Origin: JBBIPZ01 sp037442505 [NCBI: Deltaproteobacteria bacterium]
GTDB lineage: Bacteria > CALINM01
Length of the DNA: 64,000 nucleotides
Direction: 5' to 3'
NCBI GenBank assembly: GCA_037442505.1
Contig: JBBIPZ010000001.1
Location: 1 to 64,000 of the forward strand
Below are positions 44,621 through 54,105 of this stretch, piece by piece (within the stretch, counting starts at the first letter, position 1; every line of letters starts with the position of its first letter). The position numbers were made by a program, and so were the translations under genes. Under the pieces are notes generated by a model. It was not told where the DNA came from. It did not search any database and saw nothing but the letters and a program-made list of their open reading frames with translations.

Positions 44621-45135
44621 GATTTCCAGAACTTGAAAACCTTTCAAAAGAAGAATTAATTGAAATAATCGTTGACGAAGCTAAGAACTGGCTTGCACAT
44701 GATGGACTTTGGTTTCAGGCTGTAGAAAGACATTTTGGTATGGATGCCGCAATAAAGTTAGACGCAGAGGCATGGAAGTATTTTACTGTTATTGAAGCCA
44801 ACCGCATTAAAGAAAGACTTAAACTTCCTGAAAATAGTGGCATTGAAGGGTTAGAAAAGGCTCTTACCTTCAGGATGTATCGCAGGATTAACAATCAAGT
44901 AATTGAGCGGATTGATGAAAACACGATAATTCTTAAAATGGTCGATTGCAGGGTGCAGTCTGCGAGAGAAAGAAAAAACATGCCTCTTTTTCCATGCAAA
45001 AGTGTAGGCATTGTAGAATACAGTTACTTTGCCAAGGCAATAGATGAGAGATTTGAAACAGAGGCGGTTAGTGCACCACCAGAACGCATCAGTAACGAAT
45101 ATTACTGTGCATGGAAATTTACTTTGAAAAAGTAA
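44617..45135 (+). CDS. Uncharacterised 172-aa protein between acyl-CoA dehydrogenase and MeaB genes
   Basis: Not confidently recognised. It is soluble, without signal peptide. An N-terminal helical part (LSKEELIEIIVDEAKNWLAHDGLWFQ) is followed by RRINNQVIERIDE and a segment with two conserved-looking cysteines (MVDCRVQSARERKNMPLFPCKS), then a late WKF end. The layout resembles DUF6125 or ATC-hydrolase-like proteins of anaerobes, at low certainty. It overlaps the dehydrogenase stop by 4 nt and lies 10 nt before the MeaB gene, so it belongs to the mutase operon and may help that pathway. Confidence 0.6.
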   Translation: MRFPELENLSKEELIEIIVDEAKNWLAHDGLWFQAVERHFGMDAAIKLDAEAWKYFTVIEANRIKERLKLPENSGIEGLEKALTFRMYRRINNQVIERIDENTIILKMVDCRVQSARERKNMPLFPCKSVGIVEYSYFAKAIDERFETEAVSAPPERISNEYYCAWKFTLKK

Positions 45136-45145
45136 AGGAAAGATT

Positions 45146-46093
45146 ATGGGCTTAGCTGAAAAGGTTTTAGAAGGTGATATCAGGGCTTCTGCACGCCTTA
45201 TGCGTCTTTTAGATGACGAGATGGAAGAAGGCAGGGACGAGTTAAAAAAGCTTTATAGTTACACTGGCAAGGCTTTTATAATTGGGATAACAGGACCTCC
45301 TGGTGCTGGGAAAAGTACTCTTGTTGATCAATTAATTGCTGTATTCAGGAAAGATAATAAAAAGGTTGGCGTTATAGCTGTCGATCCCTCAAGTCCATTT
45401 ACTGGTGGTGCTATCTTAGGAGACAGAATTCGCATGCAGAGACATAGCAACGACCCTGAAGTTTTTATAAGAAGCTTAGCAAGCAGGGGGCATTTAGGTG
45501 GCTTGACTGCTTCAACAGAAGAGATTTCGCTAATTATGGATGCTATGGGTAAGGATATCATTCTCTTAGAAACAGTAGGTGTTGGACAGGATGAAGTAGA
45601 GGTCGTTGATCTGGCTCACACATCAATCCTTGTTACAGTGCCAGGATTGGGGGATGATGTTCAGGCTATAAAAGCAGGTGTAATGGAGATAGGTAACATA
45701 TTTGTTGTCAACAAGGCTGATAGAGAAGGTGCAGACAGGGCATACAGGGAAATTGTAGCAATGCTTGATATGGTTAACTGGGATGGACGTTTTAGACCAC
45801 CGGTTATGATGGTAGAAGCTAACACAGGAAAAGGCATAAAAGAGTTAGTGGAAAAGATATACGAACACAAAAAGTTTCTTGAAAAAACCGGTAAATTCAA
45901 GACATTTTTTTCCGAAAGAGCAAAAAAGATGTTTGAAAAGGTGCTGTTAGATGACCTGTCAAAAAACTTGATAAAAAGAATTAAAAGTGACGCAATGTGG
46001 GAGACCTTGGAAAAAAGACTTGCAAATAGGGAAATTGACCCATATTCCTTAGCATTAGAAGTGTTAAAAGAATTTGTTTGTATAAAAGCTTAG
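45146..46093 (+). CDS. meaB: MeaB/ArgK-family G3E GTPase, mutase chaperone
   Basis: 315 aa. Walker A ITGPPGAGKSTLVDQLI near 51, the switch region VDPSSPFTGGAILGDRIRM near 82, ETVGVGQDEVEVVD near 146 and NKADREGADR near 188 are complete. MeaB gates adenosylcobalamin loading and protects acyl-CoA mutases from inactivation. Co-localised with the adenosyltransferase and both mutase subunits, it completes a cofactor-servicing set. Confidence 0.92.
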   Translation: MGLAEKVLEGDIRASARLMRLLDDEMEEGRDELKKLYSYTGKAFIIGITGPPGAGKSTLVDQLIAVFRKDNKKVGVIAVDPSSPFTGGAILGDRIRMQRHSNDPEVFIRSLASRGHLGGLTASTEEISLIMDAMGKDIILLETVGVGQDEVEVVDLAHTSILVTVPGLGDDVQAIKAGVMEIGNIFVVNKADREGADRAYREIVAMLDMVNWDGRFRPPVMMVEANTGKGIKELVEKIYEHKKFLEKTGKFKTFFSERAKKMFEKVLLDDLSKNLIKRIKSDAMWETLEKRLANREIDPYSLALEVLKEFVCIKA

Positions 46094-46105
46094 CAGGGGG
46101 GAGAA

Positions 46106-46897
46106 ATGGCATATAAAAATTATGAATTTATTACCGTTGCTTCAGAAAACGATGTCGTTATGGTAACATTAAATCGTCCAGAACTACATAATGCATTTAA
46201 CGAATTTATGATAGAAGAAATAACCGATGCTTTTAAAAATATTGCTGAAGGTGAAGAGAGGGTTGTAGTTATAAGAGGGGCTGGCAAATCCTTTTGTGCC
46301 GGGGCAGATTTAAACTGGATGAAAAAGATGAAAGATTACACAGAATCAGAAAATGAAATGGACGCAAGAGGATTGGATGGCATGTTTTATGCAATATATA
46401 CCTGTCCAAAGCCTGTGATATCGATGGTTCAAGGTGGTGTTTTTGGTGGTGGGACAGGCATTTTAGCTTCATCTGATATAGTGATTACTCATAAAGATAC
46501 TAAATTTGGCTTTACAGAAGTAAAATTGGGATTAGTTCCAGCTGTAATCTCGTCTTATCTTGTAAAAAGACTAAACTTTTATGCACTAAAGGAGTTTTTA
46601 ATAACAGGCGCTCTTTTTGATGCAAATGAAGCCAGACAGATGGGTTTGGTTAACTATATTGAAGAAGATTTCGATAGGATGGAAGAAAGACTATCAAAAT
46701 TGACAAAAACATTTTTTTCGTGTGGGCCTTCAGGCATTGCAGAAACTAAGAAGCTTGTTGCATATCAGTTAGAAAATCCAATGGAAAAAAGAAGAGAATT
46801 AGCCCCAAAGGTTATAGCAAAGGCACGTATTTCAAAAGAGGGGCAGGAAGGTATAACAGCATTCTTAGAAAAAAGAAAGGCAAGTTTTGTTAAATAG
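46106..46897 (+). CDS. liuC: Enoyl-CoA hydratase, methylglutaconyl-CoA hydratase (LiuC)-like
   Basis: 263 aa. SFCAGADLNWMKKM near 60, GGVFGGGTGILASSD near 109 and FTEVKLGLVPAVISSYLV near 134 are the pattern I associate with bacterial LiuC. It has the second catalytic Glu but Thr-Gly at the first site, as LiuC also does. LiuC hydrates 3-methylglutaconyl-CoA in leucine breakdown. The carboxylase subunits (LiuB/LiuD) are not here, so another branched substrate is possible. GGGGGGAG lies before ATG. It is the last gene of the operon and ends 2 bp from the convergent glycosyltransferase. Confidence 0.75.
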   Translation: MAYKNYEFITVASENDVVMVTLNRPELHNAFNEFMIEEITDAFKNIAEGEERVVVIRGAGKSFCAGADLNWMKKMKDYTESENEMDARGLDGMFYAIYTCPKPVISMVQGGVFGGGTGILASSDIVITHKDTKFGFTEVKLGLVPAVISSYLVKRLNFYALKEFLITGALFDANEARQMGLVNYIEEDFDRMEERLSKLTKTFFSCGPSGIAETKKLVAYQLENPMEKRRELAPKVIAKARISKEGQEGITAFLEKRKASFVK

Positions 46898-46899
46898 TC

Positions 46900-47703
46900 T
46901 TATACTTTATAAAGCCTTTTAATTCTGATGATATCTGTAAAAATTCTGAAAGAGTCCCAGAAGGGGTTCAGCTTACCCTTTGGGACTGCTTTCCAGTTAA
47001 TTGGCACTTCTTTAATTTTATATCCGGCATTCTTAGCTAAAAAAAGCAACTCCATGTCAAAACCATAACCTGACAGCTGTTGTTTTTCAAAAAGATATTT
47101 AGCAGATTCTCTGGTGAACATCTTAAATCCGCATTGGGTGTCGTATATACCATCAAATAAAAACATTCTAACAACAATGTTTAAAACTTTTCTTAAAATT
47201 GCCCTTACAAATTTCGTCGAAACGTTAATGTCAGGAGACTTAATCACACGGGAACCTATAGCGATATCAGCTCCATTTTTAATTGCAGAAACAAGTTTGA
47301 ATATATCAGAAATCTCAGCTGCTCCATCTGCATCCATAAAAATTAAAAGGTCTCCATTTGCAGCTAATATGCCTGATTTTACAGCAAAACCTTTGCCCTG
47401 ATTGTTTTGTAATCTAATCAGTTTAACAGAGGGGTTGACAGAAGAAAAGCGGTTAATGATGTCAGGCGTGTTATCGGTGCTTCCGTCATCAACAACGATA
47501 ATCTCATATTGAAGTTGATTTGACAAAAAAAAACTTATAAGGGTGTTGATGGTGGGTGTAATTCTTTTTGCTTCGTTGAAAGCGGGTATAACAACAGAAA
47601 TTTTCACATTGGAAAGCAGGTTGTTAGTGTTCTTATCGCAATTAATGTTTTGATTGGAATTGATATGTAAGCAATTGTTAAGATTGTTTTTATTAATTGT
47701 CAC
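46900..47703 (-). CDS. GT2 glycosyltransferase, dolichyl-phosphate glucosyltransferase-like
   Basis: 267 aa. The GT-A core has ISVVIPAFNEAKRI near 35, VVDDGSTDNT near 71, IFMDADGAAEI (DxD) near 119, GSRV near 147 and TQCGFKMFTRE near 183. This is the Alg5/GtrB-like group that charges polyprenyl phosphate with a sugar. There is no membrane helix. The first 31 residues are Asn-rich and unlike the family; the alternative GTG at 47607 would start at VKISVV. I keep GTG 47703 because a -10 box lies just upstream, which would make the message leaderless. Confidence 0.78.
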   Translation of the reverse strand: MTINKNNLNNCLHINSNQNINCDKNTNNLLSNVKISVVIPAFNEAKRITPTINTLISFFLSNQLQYEIIVVDDGSTDNTPDIINRFSSVNPSVKLIRLQNNQGKGFAVKSGILAANGDLLIFMDADGAAEISDIFKLVSAIKNGADIAIGSRVIKSPDINVSTKFVRAILRKVLNIVVRMFLFDGIYDTQCGFKMFTRESAKYLFEKQQLSGYGFDMELLFLAKNAGYKIKEVPINWKAVPKGKLNPFWDSFRIFTDIIRIKRLYKV

Positions 47704-47709
47704 AGCATC

Positions 47710-47738
47710 ATAATATCAAAAATACTGAAATTCTGCAA
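47710..47738 (-). promoter_or_regulatory. Predicted glycosyltransferase promoter (leaderless)
   Basis: On the complement, TTGCAG (47738-47733), 17 nt, then an extended -10 TGA-TATTAT (box 47715-47710). The expected first transcribed base is at about 47703, the first base of the GTG start codon. Confidence 0.5.
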
Positions 47739-47833
47739 ACCGCACAGAAGACTTTTGAATAACTTCAAACTTATTGAATCTATAAACTATCTCTATAATT
47801 AACCTTTTTGGCTTTTCAAAGCTGGTATCGGTG

Positions 47834-48706
47834 TTATCCGGATTCAAAAATAACTTGTCGTACCCTGTATTTTTTTACCAGTAAATCAGGTTCGTAGGAC
47901 ATCTTAGAAAGTCTTAAATTTTCTTTATCTAAATCCTGTTCAAAATTAACAAACCTGTATTTATCAGGCAGAATATTGGAGAAGTTATTAAACATGAACT
48001 GATATATCCCTTTGTAACAGGTAACTCCCTTTGCAAAATGAAGGGCAAATGTGTCATCACACAGCTCTTCACCGATTATAAATCCAGCAGGTTTGTTATC
48101 CACATAGTAAATAAATCCACATAAAACAAGCTCGTCATAAAGCTCAAGTGCTTCCATGCAGGCATCGTAATCCGTATCTTCTCGTTTTTGTCCCGACTCT
48201 TCCTGCCACATCGCTAATATTTTTTTTGCATCATACATTTTTTCAGCACCATATAGTGGTAAGGCTTCATAAGCATAGCTTTTTTCAAATTGATGCAGCA
48301 GGTTTCTCTTACCATGTAACTTTTTGCCGGCATAGGTGCGCATTTTTTCTATGTTATAAACATAATCTGTATCGCCATCTTTATAGGAAAATTGATATTT
48401 CCCGTCAGAGAAGAAGGGCAGCCAATTCTCATCAACAGGAAATAAAAAATCTGCATCTTTTAACAGTTCGTTAATTAGTTGGTTGTCTGATAATTTTTGA
48501 ATGCCTATGGGCATAATGTATATTTTACCATCATAGCTTTTACCTTTAATAAGGTAAATGTCATCAAATTTTATCACCTCATATGCATGGCTTTTCCGAA
48601 AAAGGTATAGATTGGCAAAGCTATACTCTGCAATTTTCGTTTTAACGCCTTTAAGTAGTGGAAAAAGCTCTTTTTTATGTACGAGGCTCAATTTTTCTAA
48701 TTTCAT
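47834..48706 (-). CDS. DUF2156-family (LPG synthase C-terminal-like) protein
   Basis: 290 aa. MKLEKLSLVHKKELFPLL opens a GNAT-like double fold. FANLYLFRK near 26, GKRNLLHQFEKSYAYEALPL near 130, AGFIIGEELCDDTFALHFAKG near 200 and the YKGIYQFMFNNFS stretch are typical of DUF2156. Relatives aminoacylate phosphatidylglycerol, but stand-alone soluble forms are uncharacterised; an acyl- or aminoacyl-tRNA-dependent transferase is possible. ATG 48706 with AAGGGG is chosen over an upstream in-frame start at 48730. It is a single gene, divergent from hrcA. Confidence 0.75.
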   Translation of the reverse strand: MKLEKLSLVHKKELFPLLKGVKTKIAEYSFANLYLFRKSHAYEVIKFDDIYLIKGKSYDGKIYIMPIGIQKLSDNQLINELLKDADFLFPVDENWLPFFSDGKYQFSYKDGDTDYVYNIEKMRTYAGKKLHGKRNLLHQFEKSYAYEALPLYGAEKMYDAKKILAMWQEESGQKREDTDYDACMEALELYDELVLCGFIYYVDNKPAGFIIGEELCDDTFALHFAKGVTCYKGIYQFMFNNFSNILPDKYRFVNFEQDLDKENLRLSKMSYEPDLLVKKYRVRQVIFESG

Positions 48707-48829
48707 AAAATACCCCTTATAAAAGCACAAAACACTTGATAATAATGTATCAGAAATTTTTATAAAGTCAATCTGCTTAAAAGTATAAATTTACGAAAAC
48801 AAAGCGGAATTTTGTCGTGATAGGGGGGC

Positions 48830-48858
48830 TTGACAATATCGTTTAAGATTATTAACTT
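48830..48858 (+). promoter_or_regulatory. Predicted hrcA operon promoter, no CIRCE element
   Basis: TTGACA (48830-48835), 17 nt, TAACTT (48853-48858); the -10 is weak. The ATG follows 12 nt later without a ribosome site. The standard CIRCE repeat (TTAGCACTC-N9-GAGTGCTAA) is not present in the 164 bp upstream of hrcA. Confidence 0.45.
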
Positions 48859-48870
48859 ATCTGTGTAACT

Positions 48871-49908
48871 ATGAAAGAGATGGAGTCTAAAGAATTAAAC
48901 AACAGGCAAAAAGAAGTTCTCAAGTACTTGATAACTCACTATATAAATAGTTCTGAGCCGGTTGGTTCTAAAACAATCTCAGAACTTTATCTAAAAAACT
49001 TGAGTGCTGCAACAATAAGAAACGTACTTGAGGAAATGGAAGAGATGGGGTATATTTATAAACCTCACACATCTGCAGGTAGGGTGCCCACTGAGAAAAG
49101 CTTCAGGATTTTTATATCTGATATCATAAAAAATTATAGTGAAAAGCAGGATGAAGTTAATATTTTAAATGAGAAGATAGAAGCTGTAAAAAAAGAAAAG
49201 GTGCAACTGTTTAGTTATGTCGCTCGTTTGCTTGCGGAGCTTTCTCACCAGACGGCATTGATGTTATTGCCACGTTTTGATTATACAGGAATCAGAGCTG
49301 TTGACTTTTTTAAACTAAGTAGTAGCAGAGTTCTTGTTGTTACAGTGTTCGAACACGGTTTTCTTGAGCATAAAGTAATAGAGGTTATTAATAACTATTC
49401 TCAAGAACAACTTAAAAACTATGCTAACCAGATAAACAGATTGTTAGAAAACAGGTATTCACTTGTTGAAATAAGAGATAGACTTCTTAACGAGATGAGA
49501 CAATTAAAGGAGTTGTTTGATAGACTTTTTGAAAATTTTGGTAATAGAATTTCTTTGGACTCGGTAATAGTTGAAGGCCAAAGCAATCTTTTTGGTACAC
49601 CGGAGTTTTCCGATGTAAAAAAGATGAAAAAGATATTCAGGTTGTTTGAAGAAAAAAGTCGCATTGTGTCACTTCTTGACAGCAGTCTTAGTGTAGAGGG
49701 TATTAAAGTTTTTATTGGTTCTGAGGTGTGTGAAGATTTATATGATACAGCAATGATAGCAGCACCATACAGGGACGTTAATAATAATGTTGGTACGCTC
49801 GGTATACTCGGACCACTACGGATGGATTATGCAAGAATTCTGCCACTTGTTATTTCTGCTGCTAATTTGCTCAGTCGTAAATTAAGTTTGGCAAGCAATA
49901 ACGATTGA
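48871..49908 (+). CDS. hrcA: Heat-inducible transcription repressor HrcA
   Basis: 345 aa. The N-terminal winged helix reads LNNRQKEVLKYLITHYINSS, EPVGSKTISELY, SAATIRNVLEEMEEMGYIYKPHTSAGRVPTEKSFR (residues 6-75). The GAF-like HrcA core follows, ending IGSEVC and GTLGILGPLRMDYARILPLV. It represses chaperone operons and needs GroE for activity. It is the first gene of hrcA-grpE-dnaK-dnaJ. The start is near-leaderless; an in-frame ATG at 48880 is an alternative. Confidence 0.93.
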   Translation: MKEMESKELNNRQKEVLKYLITHYINSSEPVGSKTISELYLKNLSAATIRNVLEEMEEMGYIYKPHTSAGRVPTEKSFRIFISDIIKNYSEKQDEVNILNEKIEAVKKEKVQLFSYVARLLAELSHQTALMLLPRFDYTGIRAVDFFKLSSSRVLVVTVFEHGFLEHKVIEVINNYSQEQLKNYANQINRLLENRYSLVEIRDRLLNEMRQLKELFDRLFENFGNRISLDSVIVEGQSNLFGTPEFSDVKKMKKIFRLFEEKSRIVSLLDSSLSVEGIKVFIGSEVCEDLYDTAMIAAPYRDVNNNVGTLGILGPLRMDYARILPLVISAANLLSRKLSLASNND

Positions 49909-49919
49909 AAGGAGAACAA

Positions 49920-50528
49920 ATGACATCAGAAAAAGAAGAAATAAAAACTGACATAGAAGAAGTTAAGGAAGAGGTTGCTTCTGAGAATCAAGAAAAGGCA
50001 GAAGAAATGTCTTTAGAGGAGAAGATCAAACAAATTACGGAAGAACGAGATAAATATTATAACAATTGGCTTAGGGCTGAAGCTGAGCTTGAAAACTACA
50101 GAAAAAGAGTACAAAAGGAAAAGGAAGAGTTTAGAAAATTTGCCATAGAGAGCTTTGCTAAGGATATACTAACACCGATAGACTACTTAGAAATGGCTAT
50201 AAGTCATGCAAAAAACACTCAAAATGTTGAGGCGCTTATACAGGGTGTAGAATACACCCATAAGTGTCTGATAGATATTTTGAAAAATTATGATATAACA
50301 CCAGTTTCCTCAGAAGGCGAAATGTTTGATCCATCACTTTACGAGGCTCAAGAGATTAAGGAAACGGATGAGGTGAAAGAAGGAACAGTTATAAAAGAAC
50401 TCAGGAAGGCTTATAAAATCTGTGGAAGGCTTTTGAGAGCCGGGATAGTGACTGTTGCAAAGGCTCCAGCAAAAGCCGAAGAAGAAAATAAAGATAATGA
50501 GGAAATAAAGGAAAACAAGGAGGAATGA
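49920..50528 (+). CDS. grpE: Nucleotide exchange factor GrpE
   Basis: 202 aa. A Glu/Lys-rich disordered N-terminus (1-30) precedes the long dimer coil ([22 protein letters not shown]). The beta-wing domain follows ([17 protein letters not shown] and [25 protein letters not shown]). The C-terminus is again acidic. It releases ADP from DnaK. ATG 49920 with AGGAG is chosen over a TTG at 49905 that overlaps hrcA. It ends 1 nt before dnaK. Confidence 0.93.
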   Translation: MTSEKEEIKTDIEEVKEEVASENQEKAEEMSLEEKIKQITEERDKYYNNWLRAEAELENYRKRVQKEKEEFRKFAIESFAKDILTPIDYLEMAISHAKNTQNVEALIQGVEYTHKCLIDILKNYDITPVSSEGEMFDPSLYEAQEIKETDEVKEGTVIKELRKAYKICGRLLRAGIVTVAKAPAKAEEENKDNEEIKENKEE

Positions 50529-50529
50529 T

Positions 50530-52422
50530 ATGGGTAAGGTAATAGGGATTGATTTGGGGACAACTAACTCTTGTGTTGCTATAATGCAAGGTAAAGATGT
50601 TACGGTTATCCCTAATGCAGAGGGCTCAAGAACTACACCGTCTGTTGTTGCGTTTTCTGATAGTGGAGAAACGCTTGTTGGTCAGCTGGCAAAAAGGCAG
50701 GCTGTAACAAATCCACTAAAAACAATCTATGCGGTAAAACGTTTGATTGGAAGAAAGTTTAGCTCCCCAGAGGTAAAAAAGCATCAGCAACTTGTTCCTT
50801 ATAAAGTTGTGGATTCTAATATCGGCGATGCATGGGTAGAAGTAAATGGTAAGACGTATAGTCCACAACAGATATCTGCAATGATTTTACAGAAGATGAA
50901 GCAAACCGCAGAAGATTTTTTAGGCGAAAAGGTTACAGAAGCAGTAATAACTGTTCCTGCTTATTTTAACGACAGTCAAAGACAGGCAACAAAAGATGCA
51001 GGGGCGATAGCAGGATTAGAGGTTCTAAGAATCATCAACGAACCAACTGCAGCTGCACTTGCATATGGTCTTGGAAAGGACAAAAAGGATGAAAAAGTGG
51101 CCGTGTTCGATCTGGGCGGAGGAACATTTGATATTTCTATTCTTGAAATTGGAGAGGGTGTTTATGAAGTTAAGGCTACAAATGGAGACACATTCTTAGG
51201 TGGAGAAGATTTTGACCAACGAATAGTCGATTATATTGCAGAGGAGTTTAAAAAAGAACACGGTATAGACCTTAAAAATGACAGGATGGCATTGCAAAGA
51301 TTAAAAGAGGCTGCTGAAAAAGCAAAGTGCGAACTATCAACTGTTTTAGAGACAGAAATAAATCTGCCATTTATAACTGCTGACGCTACCGGGCCCAAAC
51401 ATCTTTTGATGAAGTTAACACGTGCAAAGTTAGAGGCGTTAGTTGACGACCTTATTGAGAGATTAGAAGAACCGTGTCGTATCGCTATGAAAGATGCGGG
51501 ATTGACTCCTGACCAGATTGAAGAGGTTATACTTGTTGGTGGTATGACGCGTATGCCGAAGGTGCAGGAGAAGGTAAAAAAGATTTTTGGTAAAGACCCC
51601 CACAAAGGTGTAAACCCAGACGAGGTAGTTGCGATAGGTGCAGCGATTCAGGCTGCAGTTTTAAAAGGAGAGGTAAGAGACGTACTTTTACTTGATGTTA
51701 CTCCTCTTTCCTTAGGAATAGAAACATTAGGTGGTGTTTTTACAAAGATAATCGAAAAGAACACAACGATACCATGCAAGAGGAGTCAAGTCTTTACTAC
51801 TGCAGCAGATAACCAGACGGCTGTGACGATAAAGGTATATCAGGGCGAGAGGGAGATGGCTTCAGACAATAAGTTCTTAGGGCAGTTTGATCTGATTGGA
51901 ATTCCTCCCGCGCCTCGTGGTGTGCCACAGATAGAGGTTACGTTTGATATTGATGCGAACGGAATAGTTCACGTAAATGCAAAAGATTTAGCTACCCAGA
52001 AAGAACAATCAATCAGGATTACACCAAGTAGCGGGCTTTCTAAAGAAGAGATTGAAAAGATGATTAAAGATGCGGAGGCTCATGCAGAAGAGGATAAGAA
52101 GAAGAAAGAGGTGATTGACGCAAGAAATCACCTTGATGGTTTGATCTATACCGTAGAGAAGAGTCTTAAAGATTTTGGAGATAAAGTCGATGCTTCAGTC
52201 AAATCTGGTGTTGAAGATGCACTTAAAAATGCAAAAGATGCTTTAAACAGCAATGATGCAGGGGTTTTGAAAAAGGCTGCAGATGAGCTTATGACAAAGT
52301 CTCATCAATTGGCTGAACTGATGTATAAGCATGCATCACAAACACAACAAACCAATGATACTAACGAAAAAAAGGAAGACGTTGTCGATGCAACTTATGA
52401 AGAAGTAAAAGACAACAAATAG
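50530..52422 (+). CDS. dnaK: Chaperone DnaK (Hsp70)
   Basis: 630 aa. The ATPase domain has [17 protein letters not shown] at the N-terminus, [16 protein letters not shown] near 192 and [12 protein letters not shown] near 336. The linker [13 protein letters not shown] lies near 386 and the substrate domain follows. It binds exposed hydrophobic peptides with DnaJ and GrpE. AAGGAGG lies before ATG. A terminator-like hairpin lies between it and dnaJ, so dnaJ may be made in smaller amounts. Confidence 0.97.
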   Translation: MGKVIGIDLGTTNSCVAIMQGKDVTVIPNAEGSRTTPSVVAFSDSGETLVGQLAKRQAVTNPLKTIYAVKRLIGRKFSSPEVKKHQQLVPYKVVDSNIGDAWVEVNGKTYSPQQISAMILQKMKQTAEDFLGEKVTEAVITVPAYFNDSQRQATKDAGAIAGLEVLRIINEPTAAALAYGLGKDKKDEKVAVFDLGGGTFDISILEIGEGVYEVKATNGDTFLGGEDFDQRIVDYIAEEFKKEHGIDLKNDRMALQRLKEAAEKAKCELSTVLETEINLPFITADATGPKHLLMKLTRAKLEALVDDLIERLEEPCRIAMKDAGLTPDQIEEVILVGGMTRMPKVQEKVKKIFGKDPHKGVNPDEVVAIGAAIQAAVLKGEVRDVLLLDVTPLSLGIETLGGVFTKIIEKNTTIPCKRSQVFTTAADNQTAVTIKVYQGEREMASDNKFLGQFDLIGIPPAPRGVPQIEVTFDIDANGIVHVNAKDLATQKEQSIRITPSSGLSKEEIEKMIKDAEAHAEEDKKKKEVIDARNHLDGLIYTVEKSLKDFGDKVDASVKSGVEDALKNAKDALNSNDAGVLKKAADELMTKSHQLAELMYKHASQTQQTNDTNEKKEDVVDATYEEVKDNK

Positions 52423-52451
52423 TTTAATATGTTTGTATAAGGTATCTGGAA

Positions 52452-52483
52452 GGGCGGGGTATTTATTATCCCGTCCATTTTTT
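52452..52483 (+). terminator. Terminator/attenuator between dnaK and dnaJ
   Basis: A 10-bp stem with two G-U pairs (52452-52461 with 52467-52476) and a TTTAT loop is followed by A and six T. It lies 29 nt after dnaK and 24 nt before dnaJ, so it likely gives partial read-through. Confidence 0.75.
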
Positions 52484-52506
52484 ATATAAAAGTTAAGGAG
52501 TGAGTT

Positions 52507-53628
52507 TTGGCAAAGAGGGACTACTACGAAGTGTTAGGCGTTTCGAGGGGAGCCACAGAAGAAGAAATAAAAAAGGCTTATCGTAAGCTGGCATTAGAGT
52601 TGCATCCAGATCGCAATCCTGGTAACAAGGCTGCTGAAGAACGTTTTAAAGAAGTTACAGAGGCTTACGAAGTCCTTTCAAACAGCGAAAAAAGGGCTAT
52701 GTATGACAGATTTGGACATGCTGGGGCTGCAGGTGGTGATCCCTTTGGGGGTAGTGGTTTTGGTGGCTTTGGCTTCGGAACAACTTTTTCTGATGTGTTT
52801 AATGATATTTTTTCTGACTTTTTTGGAGGCACAACTTCAAGAAATCGCCCTGAACGGGGAGAAGACCTTTTATATAGAATTGAAATCTCTTTTTTAGAGG
52901 CTGCCAAGGGGGCTGAAAAAGAGATAAAAGTAGAAAAAAAGGTTGTATGTGACACCTGTAAGGGTGATGGGGTTAAGCCCGGTACAAAACCGATAATTTG
53001 TGGAACCTGTGGTGGAACTGGAACTATAAGATATCAGCAAGGTTTTTTTAGTATTGGTAGGACTTGTAGTAGCTGTAGAGGTACTGGCAAGGTTATAAAA
53101 GAACATTGTCCTGATTGTAAAGGAAATGGTGTAAAATTCACAGTGAAAAATATTAAAATCGATATTCCTGCTGGTGTGGACAATGGCAACAAACTTAGGC
53201 TACCTGGCGAGGGCAACCATGGCTTGCATGGTGGACGTCCAGGAGACCTTTATGTTGAGATCACTTTAAAAAAACACGACTTTTTTACGAGAAAGAATAA
53301 CGATATCATTTGTGAAGTTCCCATCTCTTTTGTTATGGCTGCTCTTGGTTGTGAAATAGATGTTCCCACAATTGATGGCAAAACAGCAATTAAAATTCCT
53401 GAAGGTACACAAAATGGTGCTGTGTTCACAATCAAAGGCAAAGGCTTTCCGGATATCTACTCTAAGCGAAAAGGCGACCAGTTAGTTTATATAAAGGTAG
53501 AAGTGCCTAAGCATTTGAATAGCAAACAAAAGCAGCTATTATTGGAGTTTGACAAATTATCAAATGTCAAAAATAATCCGGATACCTCAAGTTTTTTTGA
53601 GAAGATAAAAAGCTTTTTAAATATGTGA
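52507..53628 (+). CDS. dnaJ: Co-chaperone DnaJ (Hsp40)
   Basis: 373-aa class A J-protein. The J domain (1-70) has the HPD motif in [11 protein letters not shown] Gly/Phe region ([13 protein letters not shown], near 78-92) follows, then four zinc repeats: [24 protein letters not shown] and CPDCKGNG. The C-terminal substrate domains complete it. It starts with TTG, preceded by AAGGAG at 6 nt; the usual MAKRDYY start confirms it. The rare start codon and the hairpin upstream would both lower DnaJ relative to DnaK. Confidence 0.95.
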   Translation: MAKRDYYEVLGVSRGATEEEIKKAYRKLALELHPDRNPGNKAAEERFKEVTEAYEVLSNSEKRAMYDRFGHAGAAGGDPFGGSGFGGFGFGTTFSDVFNDIFSDFFGGTTSRNRPERGEDLLYRIEISFLEAAKGAEKEIKVEKKVVCDTCKGDGVKPGTKPIICGTCGGTGTIRYQQGFFSIGRTCSSCRGTGKVIKEHCPDCKGNGVKFTVKNIKIDIPAGVDNGNKLRLPGEGNHGLHGGRPGDLYVEITLKKHDFFTRKNNDIICEVPISFVMAALGCEIDVPTIDGKTAIKIPEGTQNGAVFTIKGKGFPDIYSKRKGDQLVYIKVEVPKHLNSKQKQLLLEFDKLSNVKNNPDTSSFFEKIKSFLNM

Positions 53629-53655
53629 TTGTGAATAATTTGGCATATTTGTTTT

Positions 53656-53684
53656 TTGACAATGTTGTAAAGTTGTTTTAATAT
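53656..53684 (+). promoter_or_regulatory. Predicted yjbQ-phoH promoter (leaderless)
   Basis: Consensus TTGACA (53656-53661), 17 nt, TAATAT (53679-53684). The -10 ends 7 nt before ATG 53692, so the transcript should begin at or within 1 nt of the start codon. There is no ribosome site. Confidence 0.65.
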
Positions 53685-53691
53685 TATCAGT

Positions 53692-54105
53692 ATGAAATTT
53701 CACACTGAGTACTTAACTTTCAAGACAGAAAAGAAGAAACAACTAATAAACATCACTGATAAAGTTTCTCAAGCTGTTGATAAAGCCAATGTTAAAGAAG
53801 GTATGGTTCTGGTATCTGCTATGCATATTACTGCTGGAGTGTTTGTCAATGACGAAGAATCTGGCTTGCACTCAGATATCTGGAAGTGGCTCGAAGAACT
53901 TGCGCCATTTTCTGAAGATTACCACCACCATAGGACTGGCGAAACCAATGGTGATGCTCATTTAAAAAGCTTGTTAATCCACCATCAGGTTATTTTGCCC
54001 ATAACGAATGGTAAACTTGATTTAGGACCATGGCAGCAAGTTTTTTATGCTGAGTTTGACGGCATGCGTCCGAAACGTCTTATAATAAAGGTAATGGGAG
54101 AGTAA
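53692..54105 (+). CDS. yjbQ: YjbQ/UPF0047 family protein
   Basis: 137 aa, full length for the family. [21 protein letters not shown] near 41, the [18 protein letters not shown] segment near 83 with the conserved histidines, and [15 protein letters not shown] near 112 are the signature. E. coli YjbQ has thiamine-phosphate synthase activity in vitro; the physiological role is unclear. It heads a three-gene operon and overlaps phoH by 1 nt. Confidence 0.88.
   Translation: MKFHTEYLTFKTEKKKQLINITDKVSQAVDKANVKEGMVLVSAMHITAGVFVNDEESGLHSDIWKWLEELAPFSEDYHHHRTGETNGDAHLKSLLIHHQVILPITNGKLDLGPWQQVFYAEFDGMRPKRLIIKVMGE

Noticed and set aside
48731-48870. CIRCE element before hrcA
   Set aside because: Neither half of the consensus repeat is present in this region.
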